DNA from: DASUBV01 sp035763085 | GTDB lineage: Bacteria > Actinomycetota > Actinomycetes > Streptosporangiales > Streptosporangiaceae | Length of the DNA stretch: 27,957 nt | Assembly: GCA_035763085.1 (NCBI GenBank) | Contig: DASUBV010000219.1 | Location: 1-27,957, forward strand | Direction of reading: 5' to 3' | Shown here: piece after piece, positions 20,985 to 27,957 of the stretch | How the letters are laid out: each line of letters starts with the position of its first letter | How positions within the stretch are numbered: position 1 is the stretch's first letter | The notes under the pieces: model-generated | What the model saw: only the letters and a program-made list of their open reading frames with translations | Told to the model about the DNA's origin: nothing | Databases searched by the model: none | Made by a program: the position numbers and the translations under genes

Positions 20985-21544
20985 GAATGCCGCCGTTCTC
21001 GCCGCGGATCCTGGGCGGCCAGCCGGACCTGTCCGAGCCGCGCGGCCGTACCCCGCGGCGCGCCGGCCGCTACGACACCGATGCGTTCGGCCGGTTCTCC
21101 GAGGGCATCGCCCGGTTCCTGGGCACCGGCCGGTTCCTGGCCGGCCAGACGGTCATCGTGGTGATCTGGATCGGGCTGAACACGGTCGGCATCGTCCGGG
21201 CCTGGGACCCCTACCCGTTCATCCTGCTCAACCTGGCTTTCTCCACCCAGGCCGCGTACGCCGCGCCACTGATCCTGCTGGCCCAGAACCGTCAGGACGA
21301 CCGGGACCGGGCCAGCATCGAGCGCGACCGGGAGGTCGCGGCCCGGACCCAGGCCGACACCGAGTTCCTGGCCAGGGAACTGGCCGCGGTCCGGCTGGCC
21401 CTGGCCGACGTGGTGACCAACCAGGACCTGGGCGACCGTCTCGACCACCTGGAGAAGCTGATCACCGACCGGCTGCCGGACGGCGCCCCGCCCGCGGCGC
21501 GCGAGCCCGGCGGCCCCCGCGGGCAGGCTCACCAAGCGAGATGA
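20981..21544 (+). CDS. DUF1003 membrane protein
   Basis: A 187-residue protein with two closely spaced transmembrane segments: FLAGQTVIVVIWIGLNTVGIVRAW (about 48-71) and FILLNLAFSTQAAYAAPLILLAQNRQDDRDR (about 76-106). The second has the Q.....P.I.M.QNRQ..RDR motif diagnostic of DUF1003. A helical region follows (about 105-165), with REVAARTQADTEFLARELAAVRLALADVVTNQDLGDRLDHLEKLI, likely coiled-coil. The N-terminal 35 residues are cytoplasmic and basic. The ATG overlaps the stop of the MgtE_N/CBS gene (ATGA), implying coupled synthesis. Such pairs are common in actinobacteria; the biochemical role of DUF1003 is not established as far as I know. Confidence 0.9.
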   Translation: MRMPPFSPRILGGQPDLSEPRGRTPRRAGRYDTDAFGRFSEGIARFLGTGRFLAGQTVIVVIWIGLNTVGIVRAWDPYPFILLNLAFSTQAAYAAPLILLAQNRQDDRDRASIERDREVAARTQADTEFLARELAAVRLALADVVTNQDLGDRLDHLEKLITDRLPDGAPPAAREPGGPRGQAHQAR

Positions 21545-21718
21545 CCGGGCGCGCGCGGGCGGCGGGCGGCGCCGGCACCGGGCAGGTCCGCGCTCCCCGG
21601 CTCCGGGCGAATCGGGTCCTAGCGGTACAGTCGTCGTGATCATCGCGAAACCAATGTCCGCCTGACCTGCCGTGATGACGTGCGCGCCCGGCGAGACCGA
21701 GATCGGGAGGGGCCGCTG
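21545..21718 (+). promoter_or_regulatory. Promoter region of the SDR-peptidase operon
   Basis: A 174-bp gap. TACAGT at 21626-21631 is a candidate -10, and would give a leader of about 80 nt. The ribosome site GGGAGG lies 8 nt before ATG 21719. A nine-codon frame starting with GTG at 21636 could be a leader peptide but has no further support. No copy of the CGGACGTCCG palindrome is present, so this operon is probably not under the TetR protein at 18509. Confidence 0.35.
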
Positions 21719-22417
21719 ATGGCGGGACTGGACGGCCGGACCGCCGTCGTGACGGGCACCGCGCATGGCATCGGCGCCGCGATCGCCGCGGCGCTGCGCG
21801 CCGACGGCGCGGCGGTCCACGGCGTGGACAAGGATCAGGCCGACCTCACCGACCCGGCCGCGGTCGCGGAGTTCTTCGCCGGGATCGGCGCGGTGGACAT
21901 CCTGGTGAACAACGCCGGCGGGGTGTGCGGGCAGGTCGGGCAGCCGCTGGAGGACGTCACCGACCTGGCCTGGCACGCCGTCGTGGACGCCAACCTGACC
22001 AGCGCGTTCCTGTGCACCCGCGCGGTGGTGCCAGGGATGAAGGAGCGCCGCCGCGGCCGGATCGTCAACATCTCCTCCGCGGCCGGGCTGGGCACCAGCA
22101 AGACCGGCATCCAGGCGTACGCCAGCGCCAAGGCCGGGCAGATCGGGTTCACCCGGCAGATGGCCCTGGAGCTCGGCCCGTTCGGGATCACGGTGAACTG
22201 CATCGCGCCGGGCTTCATCCTGTCCAACCCGACCACGCAGAAACAGTGGGACAGCTACGGCTCTGGCGGGCAGCGCGAGCTGGTGGCGGGCATCGCGCTG
22301 CGGCGCCTCGGCGAGCCCGCCGACATCGCCAACGGAGTCCGGTTCTTCGCCGCGGAGCAGTCCGGGTGGGTCACCGGCCAGACCATCGCGATCGACGGCG
22401 GCAGTGCGGGACTGTGA
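21719..22417 (+). CDS. Short-chain dehydrogenase/reductase (SDR)
   Basis: A 232-residue classical SDR. The cofactor motif is TGTAHGIG (13-20). Asp37 in HGVDKDQ, at the end of the second strand, points to NAD(H). NNAG occurs at 64-67. The catalytic residues are Ser120 in VNISSAAG and Tyr134-Lys138 in YASAK, and the C-terminus ends WVTGQTIAIDGGSAGL. ATG 21719 follows GGGAGG with 8 bases of spacing; upstream in-frame codons are ignored. The protein is slightly shorter than the usual 245-255 residues. It is the first gene of a tight operon with three metallopeptidases (29 bp to the next). It probably oxidises a hydroxyl group of the compound released or processed by them; the substrate is unknown. 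Confidence 0.93.
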   Translation: MAGLDGRTAVVTGTAHGIGAAIAAALRADGAAVHGVDKDQADLTDPAAVAEFFAGIGAVDILVNNAGGVCGQVGQPLEDVTDLAWHAVVDANLTSAFLCTRAVVPGMKERRRGRIVNISSAAGLGTSKTGIQAYASAKAGQIGFTRQMALELGPFGITVNCIAPGFILSNPTTQKQWDSYGSGGQRELVAGIALRRLGEPADIANGVRFFAAEQSGWVTGQTIAIDGGSAGL

Positions 22418-22446
22418 CAGCGCCAGACCATGACAGGGAGAACGCG

Positions 22447-23811
22447 ATGAGCCTGCAGTTCGACGCCGGGGACGACGGCTACCTGAGCGAGCTGGCCGAG
22501 TACGTCGCGGTGCCCAGCGTCAGCCGCGACGCCGGGCCGCAGACGATGCGCGCTGCGGCGCAGTGGCTGGCCGCGCAGCTGGATTTCGCCGGCGGCCGGG
22601 TCGTGAACACCGCCGGCCACCCCGCCGTGCTGGGCGAGTGGCTGGGCGCGCCGGGAGCGCCGACCATCCTGGTCTACGGCCACTACGACGTGCAGCCCAC
22701 CGGGGATGAGGCCGAGTGGCTCACTCCCCCGTTCGAGCTGCATGTCGACGGCGACGTGGCCCGCGGCCGTGGCGTCACCGACGACAAGGGCCCGGTCTAC
22801 ATGGTGCTCAAGACCGCGCGTGCCTTCATCGCCCAGGAGGGCCGCCTGCCGCTGAACGTGAAGTTCCTGCTCGAGGGCGAGGAGGAGATCGGCAGCCCGC
22901 ACCTGCCCGCCTTCGTCACCGACCGCGCCGCCGAGCTGGCCGCCGACCTGGTGATCTCCGCCGACGGGGCGATGTGGCGGCCCGACGAGCCGTCGCTGGC
23001 GCTGGCCTCCAAGGGCCTGGTCATGATGGACATCCGGGTCGAGGGCGCAGCCACCGACCTGCACTCGGGCCGGTACGGCGGCACGGTGGCCAACCCGCTG
23101 CACGCGCTGGCCGAGATCCTGGCCAGCCTGCACACCCCCGACGGCGGGGTGGCGGTGGCCGGGTTCTATGACGGCATCCCGCCGCTGACCGATGGCCGGC
23201 GCGCGCAGCTCGCCGCCATAAATTTCGACGAAACGACGTACCTCAGCGGGCTCGGGCTCGGCGAGGGACACGGCGAGCCGGGGTACTCCACGCTGGAGCG
23301 CCTGTGGGAGCGGCCGACCCTGGAGGTCAACGGCGTCCGGGGCGGCGGCAAGTACACCGTCATCCCGCACCTCGCGGTCGCGAACGTGTCCTGCCGCCTG
23401 GTGCCGGGCCAGGACCCCGACCACGTCATCGAGGCCATCACCGCGCACGTCACCGCGCGCCAGCCGCGCGGGGTTCGCGTCCAGGTGCTGCCGGACGAGG
23501 CCAGGGTGCCGGCTTACACCATCCCGGCCAGCCACCCGGCGATCCGCGCGGCGGGCGCGGCGCTGGAGGCGGTGTACCCCGGCCAGCAGGTGCTGCACGC
23601 CTGCATCCCCGGCACGCTGCCGGCCGCCGGCCTGTTCGAGCGGGTGCTCGGCGCCAAGACGCTGTTCTTCTCCTTCTCCACCGCCGACGAGAAGCTGCAC
23701 GCGCCGAATGAGTTCCTGCGGATCCGGCGGCTGCGGGAGGGGATGCGGGCCTGGGAGCAGCTGTGGCGGCTGCTGGCCGACGGCCCGCACAAGCTGACCC
23801 GCGCCGGATGA
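22447..23811 (+). CDS. M20-family metallopeptidase (dipeptidase-like)
   Basis: A 454-residue di-zinc hydrolase of the M20 CNDP/PepV-like group. All metal and catalytic residues are present: His79 and Asp81 in VYGHYDVQP, bridging Asp112 in GRGVTDDKG, the acid cluster EGEEEIGS (Glu145-147), Asp173 in SADGAMW, and His418 in STADEKLHAPNE. The lid domain includes ATDLHSGRYGG. The length is as in carnosinase-like dipeptidases. No signal peptide is seen, so it acts in the cytosol on imported dipeptides or N-acyl amino acids. AGGGAG precedes ATG 22447. It is the second gene of the operon, with 29 bp from the SDR and 47 bp to the M19 gene. Confidence 0.93.
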   Translation: MSLQFDAGDDGYLSELAEYVAVPSVSRDAGPQTMRAAAQWLAAQLDFAGGRVVNTAGHPAVLGEWLGAPGAPTILVYGHYDVQPTGDEAEWLTPPFELHVDGDVARGRGVTDDKGPVYMVLKTARAFIAQEGRLPLNVKFLLEGEEEIGSPHLPAFVTDRAAELAADLVISADGAMWRPDEPSLALASKGLVMMDIRVEGAATDLHSGRYGGTVANPLHALAEILASLHTPDGGVAVAGFYDGIPPLTDGRRAQLAAINFDETTYLSGLGLGEGHGEPGYSTLERLWERPTLEVNGVRGGGKYTVIPHLAVANVSCRLVPGQDPDHVIEAITAHVTARQPRGVRVQVLPDEARVPAYTIPASHPAIRAAGAALEAVYPGQQVLHACIPGTLPAAGLFERVLGAKTLFFSFSTADEKLHAPNEFLRIRRLREGMRAWEQLWRLLADGPHKLTRAG

Positions 23812-23858
23812 GCTGGACCGGCTGACTGCACCGGCCTGACCACCAGAAAGGGACAGCG

Positions 23859-25061
23859 ATGGCTGACCGTGCCGTGCCCTACACCGCCTACTCCTACCTG
23901 GACGCCGGGACCGACTTCCCCGCCTTCGAGCTGGCCCCGGAGTTCGGCCGGGTGCCGCCCTACCAGGCGGACCTGACCAGCGCGCAGGCGGAGCGCGCCG
24001 CGGCGCTGCTGCGGGACAGCCTGGTGATCAGCCTGCACGACCATCCGGTCCGGTTCCCGGCCCGGATGGAGGAGACTCCGGCCTACAATCGCACCGGCCG
24101 CCAGCACTGCGCCTACGCCGGGCTGGCCGCCTCGGGGATGACCGTGGTGTTCGACAACATGATGGACGGCACGGCCTGCGTCACCGGGAACGCGCCGTGG
24201 CGGTGGAACGACATCATCACCGACCTGGGCATGCGCCTGGCCGACCTGGCCCGGCAGCGCCAGGTCATGGTGGTGCGCGGGCTGGCTGACATTGACGAGG
24301 CGCAGCGCAGCGGCCGGATCGGCATCGTGTTCGGCCTGGAGGCGGCCACGCCCGTCGAGAACGAGATCGACCGGCTGGACGTGCTGTACGGGCTGGGGCT
24401 GCGCCAGATCGGCATCGCCTACTCCGACGCCAACACCCTGGGCAGCGGCCTGAACGAGACCAGCGACGGCGGGCTGACCGACTTCGGCCGCCGGTGTGTC
24501 ACCCGGATGAACAAGCTGGGCCTGGCCATCGACGTGTCGCACTCCTCCGACCGCACCTGCCTGGATACCTGTGAGCGCAGCGAGGCGCCGGTGCTCATCA
24601 CCCACGCCGGCGCCAGGGCCGTGTGGGACACCCCGCGGATGAAGCCCGATGCGGTACTGCGCGCGGTAGCCGCGACCGGCGGGGTGATCGGCATGTCGGC
24701 GGCCCCGCACACGACGCTGTCCGGGGCGCACCCCCGGCACACTATCGAGTCTGTCATGGACCACTTCCGGTACTGCGCCGACCTGGTCGGCATCGAGCAC
24801 GTCGCGTTCGGCCCGGACACCCTGTACGGGGATCACGTGGGGCTGCACCGGGTGTTCGGGCACCTGCTGGGCATCGGCCGGGCCGGCAGCGGCCCGTCGT
24901 TCGAGCGGGTGGAATACGTGGACGGCCTGGAGAACCCGACCGAGAACTTCGCCAACATCTGCGGGTGGCTGGTGAAGGACGGGCTGAGCGATGAGGAGAT
25001 CACAGCGGTGCTAGGCGGCAACATCTACCGGGCGCTGAAGTCGGCATGGATCGCGGCATGA
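23859..25061 (+). CDS. M19 (renal dipeptidase)-family metallopeptidase with variant metal motif
   Basis: A 400-residue TIM-barrel dipeptidase. The bridging Glu161 (FGLEAATP), His228 (IDVSHSSD), His249 (LITHAGARAV) and Asp320 (FGPDTLYGD) all correspond to family metal or catalytic positions. The first motif, normally HxD (as in DGHND), reads LHDHP (His60-Asp61-His62), a substitution of the metal-binding Asp. A long N-terminal extension (about 1-50) precedes the barrel, and an insert at about 70-120 (TPAYNRTGRQHCAYAG...) is not typical. No signal sequence is seen. ATG 23859 has AAAGGGA upstream. The stop overlaps the DUF885 start (ATGA). The likely role is hydrolysis of a dipeptide or a D- or beta-amino-acid conjugate; it may be a lactonase or amidohydrolase relative instead. 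Confidence 0.88.
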   Translation: MADRAVPYTAYSYLDAGTDFPAFELAPEFGRVPPYQADLTSAQAERAAALLRDSLVISLHDHPVRFPARMEETPAYNRTGRQHCAYAGLAASGMTVVFDNMMDGTACVTGNAPWRWNDIITDLGMRLADLARQRQVMVVRGLADIDEAQRSGRIGIVFGLEAATPVENEIDRLDVLYGLGLRQIGIAYSDANTLGSGLNETSDGGLTDFGRRCVTRMNKLGLAIDVSHSSDRTCLDTCERSEAPVLITHAGARAVWDTPRMKPDAVLRAVAATGGVIGMSAAPHTTLSGAHPRHTIESVMDHFRYCADLVGIEHVAFGPDTLYGDHVGLHRVFGHLLGIGRAGSGPSFERVEYVDGLENPTENFANICGWLVKDGLSDEEITAVLGGNIYRALKSAWIAA

Positions 25062-26809
25062 GCGGCATGAGCGGACCGGGCGGCACGCCGGCGAGCGACG
25101 GTGCGCGGCAGGAGGCGGCGGCGCAGTTGGCCGCTCTCAGCGCGGAGTACTTCCGGGTCGTGCACGAGACCGACCCGCTCACCGCCACGCAGCTGGGCGT
25201 GACCGGCTTCGATGACCTGCTGCCGGACCCGAGCCGGGCCGGCGCCGCCCGCGGCGCGCAGCGGATCGCCGCCGTCGAGCAGCGGCTGGCCGCGATCGAC
25301 TCCGGCCTGCTGTCCGACGCCGACCAGACCACCGCTGCCGTCATGGCGCACCTGGCCGCCGCGGCGCGCTCCGACCTGGAGCACGGCCTGTGGGAGGCCA
25401 ACGCCTCGGCCGGGTCCTACATCGCGCCGCAGGCCATGGCCTTCCAGTCGGTGCCGACCGCCGTGCTGACCGACGGCGCCGCGGTCGCGGGCTACCTGCG
25501 GCGGCTGCGCGGCCTGGGCGCCTTCTTCGACGCCATCGCCGCCCGCTACCAGCAGGCCGCCGCCGACGGCCGGCTGCCCGCGCAGGTCGGCGTCCGGCAG
25601 GCCATCGACCAGCTAGACGGGCACCTGGGCCGCGACGTGGCCGATGACCGGCTGGTCGCCGTGGCGTTCCCCGAAGCGCTGCCGGACACCGAGCGCGCTG
25701 CCGCGCGGGCCGAGGCCGCCCGCATCGTCGCCGACGAGATCCGCCCGGCCATGCGGCGGCTGCTGGACTGCCTGCGAGACGAGCTGCTGCCCGTCGCCCG
25801 GCCCGACCTCCAGGTCGGCATCAGGTTCGTGCCCGGCGGGCCCGAGGGGTACGCGGCAGCGGTCCGCCGGCACACCACCACCGGGCTGTCCCCCGAGGAG
25901 ATCCACCAGATCGGCCTGGGCTGCCTGGAATCGCTGCAGGCGGAGTGGGCCGAGCTCGGCGGGCGGACGCTGGGCACCTCGGACGTGCCGGAGATCCTGG
26001 CCCGGCTGCGCGAGGACACCTCGCTGCGGTTCACCGACTCCGCGCAGATCGTGGCCGCAGTGACCGGCGCGCTGCACCGGGCCGAGGCGGCCCGCGATGA
26101 CTGGTTCCCGGCCTACGACATCCCCGACTGCGTCATCGAGGAGATCGACCCGGTCGAGTCCGGCAACGCCGCGCTGGCCTACTACCGGCCCCCGGCCGCG
26201 GGCGGCCTGCGGCCCGGCGCGCACTGCGTGCTGACCAGCAACCCGGAGCAGCGGTTCAGCTACGAGTACGAGGCCCTGGCCTTCCACGAGAGCACACCCG
26301 GCCATCACCTGCAGGGCGCCTCCGCGCAGACCCTGACACTGCCCGACTTCCGCCGGTTCCTCGACGCCGAGGTGTGCGGGTACGTCGAGGGCTGGGGCCT
26401 GTACTGCGAGCGGCTGGCCGACGAGATGGGCCTGTACACCTCCGACACCCAGCGGCTCGGCATGCTGTCGTTCGACGCGCTGCGGGCCTGCCGCCTGGTC
26501 GTCGACACCGGCATGCACTACTACGGCTGGTCCCGCGCGGCGGCGATCGACTTCATGTGGCGCAACACTGCCACCACCAGGGCCAACATCGTCAACGAGG
26601 TAGACCGCTACATCGCCTGGCCGGGCCAGGCGCTGGCGTACATGATCGGCCGGCGCGAGATCCAGCGGCTGCGCAGCCGGGCGGCGGCCGAGCTCGGGCC
26701 GCGCTTCGACGTCCGCGCCTTCCACGGCGTGGTCCTCGGCGACAGCGCGGTCCCGCTCGGCGTGCTCGACCAGCTTGTCGCCCGCTGGACCGCGTCGCTC
26801 CGGGGCTGA
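25058..26809 (+). CDS. DUF885-family metallopeptidase (HExxPGHH)
   Basis: A 583-residue, mostly helical zinc peptidase of the DUF885 family. The metal site is FHESTPGHHLQ (His410-Glu411...His416-His417), with Glu444 in CGYVEGWGLYCERLADEMG as the expected further ligand. Typical flanks are GAHCVLTSNPEQRFSYEYEALA before the motif, and TGMHYYGWSRAAAIDFMWRNTAT and RYIAWPGQALAYMIGRREI after it. The N-terminal region (AALSAEYFRVVHETDPLTATQLGV) is also characteristic. No signal peptide is seen. ATG 25058 gives a 4-bp ATGA overlap with the M19 gene; ATGs at 25046 and 25067 are alternatives. It is the last gene of the operon. Most DUF885 proteins are uncharacterised; carboxypeptidase-like activity is a family-based guess. 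Confidence 0.9.
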   Translation: MSGMSGPGGTPASDGARQEAAAQLAALSAEYFRVVHETDPLTATQLGVTGFDDLLPDPSRAGAARGAQRIAAVEQRLAAIDSGLLSDADQTTAAVMAHLAAAARSDLEHGLWEANASAGSYIAPQAMAFQSVPTAVLTDGAAVAGYLRRLRGLGAFFDAIAARYQQAAADGRLPAQVGVRQAIDQLDGHLGRDVADDRLVAVAFPEALPDTERAAARAEAARIVADEIRPAMRRLLDCLRDELLPVARPDLQVGIRFVPGGPEGYAAAVRRHTTTGLSPEEIHQIGLGCLESLQAEWAELGGRTLGTSDVPEILARLREDTSLRFTDSAQIVAAVTGALHRAEAARDDWFPAYDIPDCVIEEIDPVESGNAALAYYRPPAAGGLRPGAHCVLTSNPEQRFSYEYEALAFHESTPGHHLQGASAQTLTLPDFRRFLDAEVCGYVEGWGLYCERLADEMGLYTSDTQRLGMLSFDALRACRLVVDTGMHYYGWSRAAAIDFMWRNTATTRANIVNEVDRYIAWPGQALAYMIGRREIQRLRSRAAAELGPRFDVRAFHGVVLGDSAVPLGVLDQLVARWTASLRG

Positions 26810-26821
26810 GCGGCGGCTGTG

Positions 26822-26852
26822 CCGGGGGCCTGGCGTCGAGTCAGGCTCCCGG
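26822..26852. terminator. Hairpin after the peptidase operon
   Basis: CCGGGGGCCTG (26822-26832) pairs with CAGGCTCCCGG (26842-26852), 11 positions with one G-T wobble, around a 9-base loop. It begins 13 nt after the DUF885 stop, in the gap between convergent genes. Confidence 0.5.
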
Positions 26853-26900
26853 GCGGCAGGTCCGCGCCGCCTCTTGCTGTTATCAGAGCCGGTGGCCGTC

Positions 26901-26920
26901 CGGCCCGGATGACCGGGCCG
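26901..26920. terminator. Second hairpin, between convergent DUF885 and CPT genes
   Basis: CGGCCCGG (26901-26908) and CCGGGCCG (26913-26920) are perfectly complementary around ATGA. It lies 40 nt beyond the minus-strand CPT stop (26960) and probably terminates that gene. There is no U-tract. Confidence 0.45.
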
Positions 26921-26959
26921 CGCGCAGCCTGATCGTCGTCTGACCATGCCGACGGCGGG

Positions 26960-27493
26960 CTAACTGGCCCGGGCCGCGATCGCCCGCGCGCAGTCCAGGG
27001 CCTCGGTGCTGGTGGTGTCCACCTCCAGGTCGTAGCGCACGCCGTAGTGGACGAGCTCGGCCTGGGACTCGGCCATCCCGCGGACCCGGTCCCCGCGCGC
27101 CAGTTCCCGGCCGACCGCCACCGCGGCATCGCACCGGACGCCGACCCACAGCACCGGGAGGTCACCGAGCGCGGCGATCCAGCGCTGCTGTGACGACGCG
27201 CCGCCGAGGAACACCTCATCGACAATGATCCGGGCGCCGGCCCGCGCCATCGCCGCGATGCCCGCGATCCACGCGGCCTCCAGTGCCCGGAATTGCAGCC
27301 CGACAGTGATCCCGCCGTCGGCGGCGAACTCGATCCCGGCATCGGACTCCTGCATTTTCGCGGGCATGGCCTCGACCAGCATGTCGGTCCCGAGCACCAG
27401 CCACGGATCAGGCAGGATCGCCTGCAGGCACCGGGTGATCCCGGTCTTCCCTGAGCTCGATCCGCCGTTGAGCAGGATCACCTGCGTAGTCAC
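26960..27493 (-). CDS. Chloramphenicol 3-O-phosphotransferase homologue
   Basis: A 177-residue P-loop kinase closely resembling the Streptomyces venezuelae chloramphenicol phosphotransferase (178 residues), which inactivates the drug by phosphorylating its primary hydroxyl. Seen are the Walker A loop LNGGSSSGKT (8-17), RCLQAILPDPW, Asp37 in LGTDMLVEAMP at the position of the known catalytic Asp37, GGITVGLQFRALEAAW, MARAGARIIVDEVFLGG, VLWVGVRCD and GRELARGDRVRGMA. From memory, similarity to the characterised enzyme runs over the whole length. GTG 27493 is chosen because it gives the exact family N-terminus and has a TAATCT -10 seven bases upstream. No chloramphenicol biosynthesis genes are in the window, so this may be stand-alone resistance, or a relative acting on another hydroxyl compound. 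Confidence 0.9.
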   Translation of the reverse strand: MTTQVILLNGGSSSGKTGITRCLQAILPDPWLVLGTDMLVEAMPAKMQESDAGIEFAADGGITVGLQFRALEAAWIAGIAAMARAGARIIVDEVFLGGASSQQRWIAALGDLPVLWVGVRCDAAVAVGRELARGDRVRGMAESQAELVHYGVRYDLEVDTTSTEALDCARAIAARAS

Positions 27494-27500
27494 GTGCGCA

Positions 27501-27506
27501 AGATTA
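27501..27506 (-). promoter_or_regulatory. Leaderless -10 box (TAATCT on minus) of the CPT gene
   Basis: TAATCT is 7 nt before the GTG at 27493 and no ribosome site is present. An ATG at 27514 lies upstream of this box and is therefore rejected as the start. Confidence 0.5.
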
Positions 27507-27541
27507 GGCGCCATCCTGGCATGGGCGGCATTGAATTTCAG

Positions 27542-27557
27542 GCCGGGCTCGCCCGGC
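27542..27557. terminator. Small GC hairpin between the amine oxidase and CPT genes
   Basis: GCCGGG (27542-27547) and CCCGGC (27552-27557) pair around CTCG. It lies 130 nt after the amine-oxidase stop on the minus strand. Support is weak; nothing else is seen in 27515-27686. Confidence 0.25.
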
Positions 27558-27686
27558 AGCCTGCATGCCCCGCACGTCCCTCAGGCGCCTTCAGCCGCGC
27601 CGGTCACGCCCGTCCTGCGGCAAGCCGGAGGATCTCGGCAGGAACAAGCGCTCGCCGCGCCGGCGACGACAGTCCTTCGGCATGCC

Positions 27687-27957
27687 CTATCCCTTCGTGG
27701 TGGCGCGGCGAGTGCCGAGCGTGGCGAGCAGCGCGGCGGCGGCGCGCTCGCCGGAGCGCAGCGCGCCTTCCATCAGGCCGGCCCAGTCCCCCGCGGTGTG
27801 CTCGCCGGCCAGGTGAATCCGGCCCGACGCGCTGGGCGTGGCGATCAGCCCGGTGTCGCCAGCCTCAGCTGCCGTGGTGAGCGCGGTGTAGGACTCGCCG
27901 GCCCACGGGTCGTCGTTCCACGTCGTCAGGAGCGCGCCGTCGACGTCGAGGGCCAGA
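27687..27957 (-). CDS. Flavin-containing amine oxidase, C-terminal part (cut by the window)
   Basis: The minus strand is open from the window edge to a TAG at 27689-27687, giving the last 89 residues of a protein. They read LALDVDGALLTTWNDDPWAGESY, then TPSASGRIHLAGEHTAGDWAGLMEGALRSGERAAAALLATLG. The IHLAGEHT...G.MEGALRSGERAA block is the FAD-binding C-terminal signature of monoamine-oxidase-type flavoproteins, and W-DDPWAGESY corresponds to their usual W..DP...GSY. The ending TRRATTKG is short. The start and most of the FAD domain lie outside the window, so substrate class (amine, amino acid or phytoene-like) is open. Confidence 0.8.
   Translation of the reverse strand, partial: LALDVDGALLTTWNDDPWAGESYTALTTAAEAGDTGLIATPSASGRIHLAGEHTAGDWAGLMEGALRSGERAAAALLATLGTRRATTKG

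Noticed and set aside
21636..21665. Nine-codon GTG-initiated leader peptide before the SDR operon
   Set aside because: Its start is only 4 nt after the putative -10 and no attenuator-like structure follows.
1..27957. tRNA or rRNA genes, riboswitches, insertion sequences, CRISPR arrays
   Set aside because: Both strands were scanned by eye; no cloverleaf-like sequence, transposase, terminal inverted repeats with target duplication or regular repeat-spacer array was recognised.

Overview
The window is very G+C-rich by eye (codon third positions almost all G or C). It uses many GTG starts, many of its genes lack a Shine-Dalgarno sequence, and it encodes coenzyme-F420-type families (a DUF385/Ddn-like reductase, two LLM-class oxidoreductases, a PPOX-type protein). 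These traits point to the chromosome of a high-GC actinomycete (Actinomycetota, soil type). I cannot name the genus. No tRNA, rRNA, CRISPR array, intact insertion sequence or phage module was recognised.

Layout. 1-9980 is a patchwork of short, independently transcribed genes. It holds a DUF385 protein in a lower-GC segment, an LLM oxidoreductase, an aldo/keto reductase divergent from an XRE/MmyB-type regulator, a decayed HNH-like zinc protein, a GNAT protein, an LLM oxidoreductase overlapping a nucleoside-deaminase-type enzyme, a MocR-type regulator divergent from an MFS transporter, and a lipoprotein that also carries a C-terminal membrane anchor. 10010-12518 (minus) encodes a PPOX-fold protein and a polytopic membrane protein with a C-terminal alpha/beta hydrolase.

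12741-19099 looks like a dedicated uptake and catabolic locus. A TetR-family regulator (+) faces a minus-strand run: class II aldolase, PfkB kinase, class III PLP enzyme, APC-superfamily permease and APH-type kinase. A near-perfect palindrome lies in the divergent promoter. My inference is import, phosphorylation and cleavage of a small amino-polyol or hydroxylated amine; the substrate is unknown. 19237-21544 carries a small DUF6582-like protein and a PRC-barrel/MgtE_N/CBS protein overlapping a DUF1003 membrane protein. 21719-26809 is a tight four-gene operon of an SDR dehydrogenase and three unrelated metallopeptidases (M20, M19, DUF885). All three peptidases appear cytoplasmic, which suggests stepwise hydrolysis of imported dipeptides or N-acyl amino acids. 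The right edge has a chloramphenicol-phosphotransferase homologue (minus) and the C-terminal end of a flavin amine oxidase (minus, truncated by the window).

Regulatory theme. At least nine genes have a TANNNT-like -10 hexamer 6-8 nt before the start codon and no Shine-Dalgarno, the arrangement of actinobacterial leaderless mRNAs. This pattern was used to choose several starts. The best candidates for something undescribed are the TetR-controlled aldolase/kinase/PLP-enzyme/permease locus and the SDR-triple-peptidase operon.
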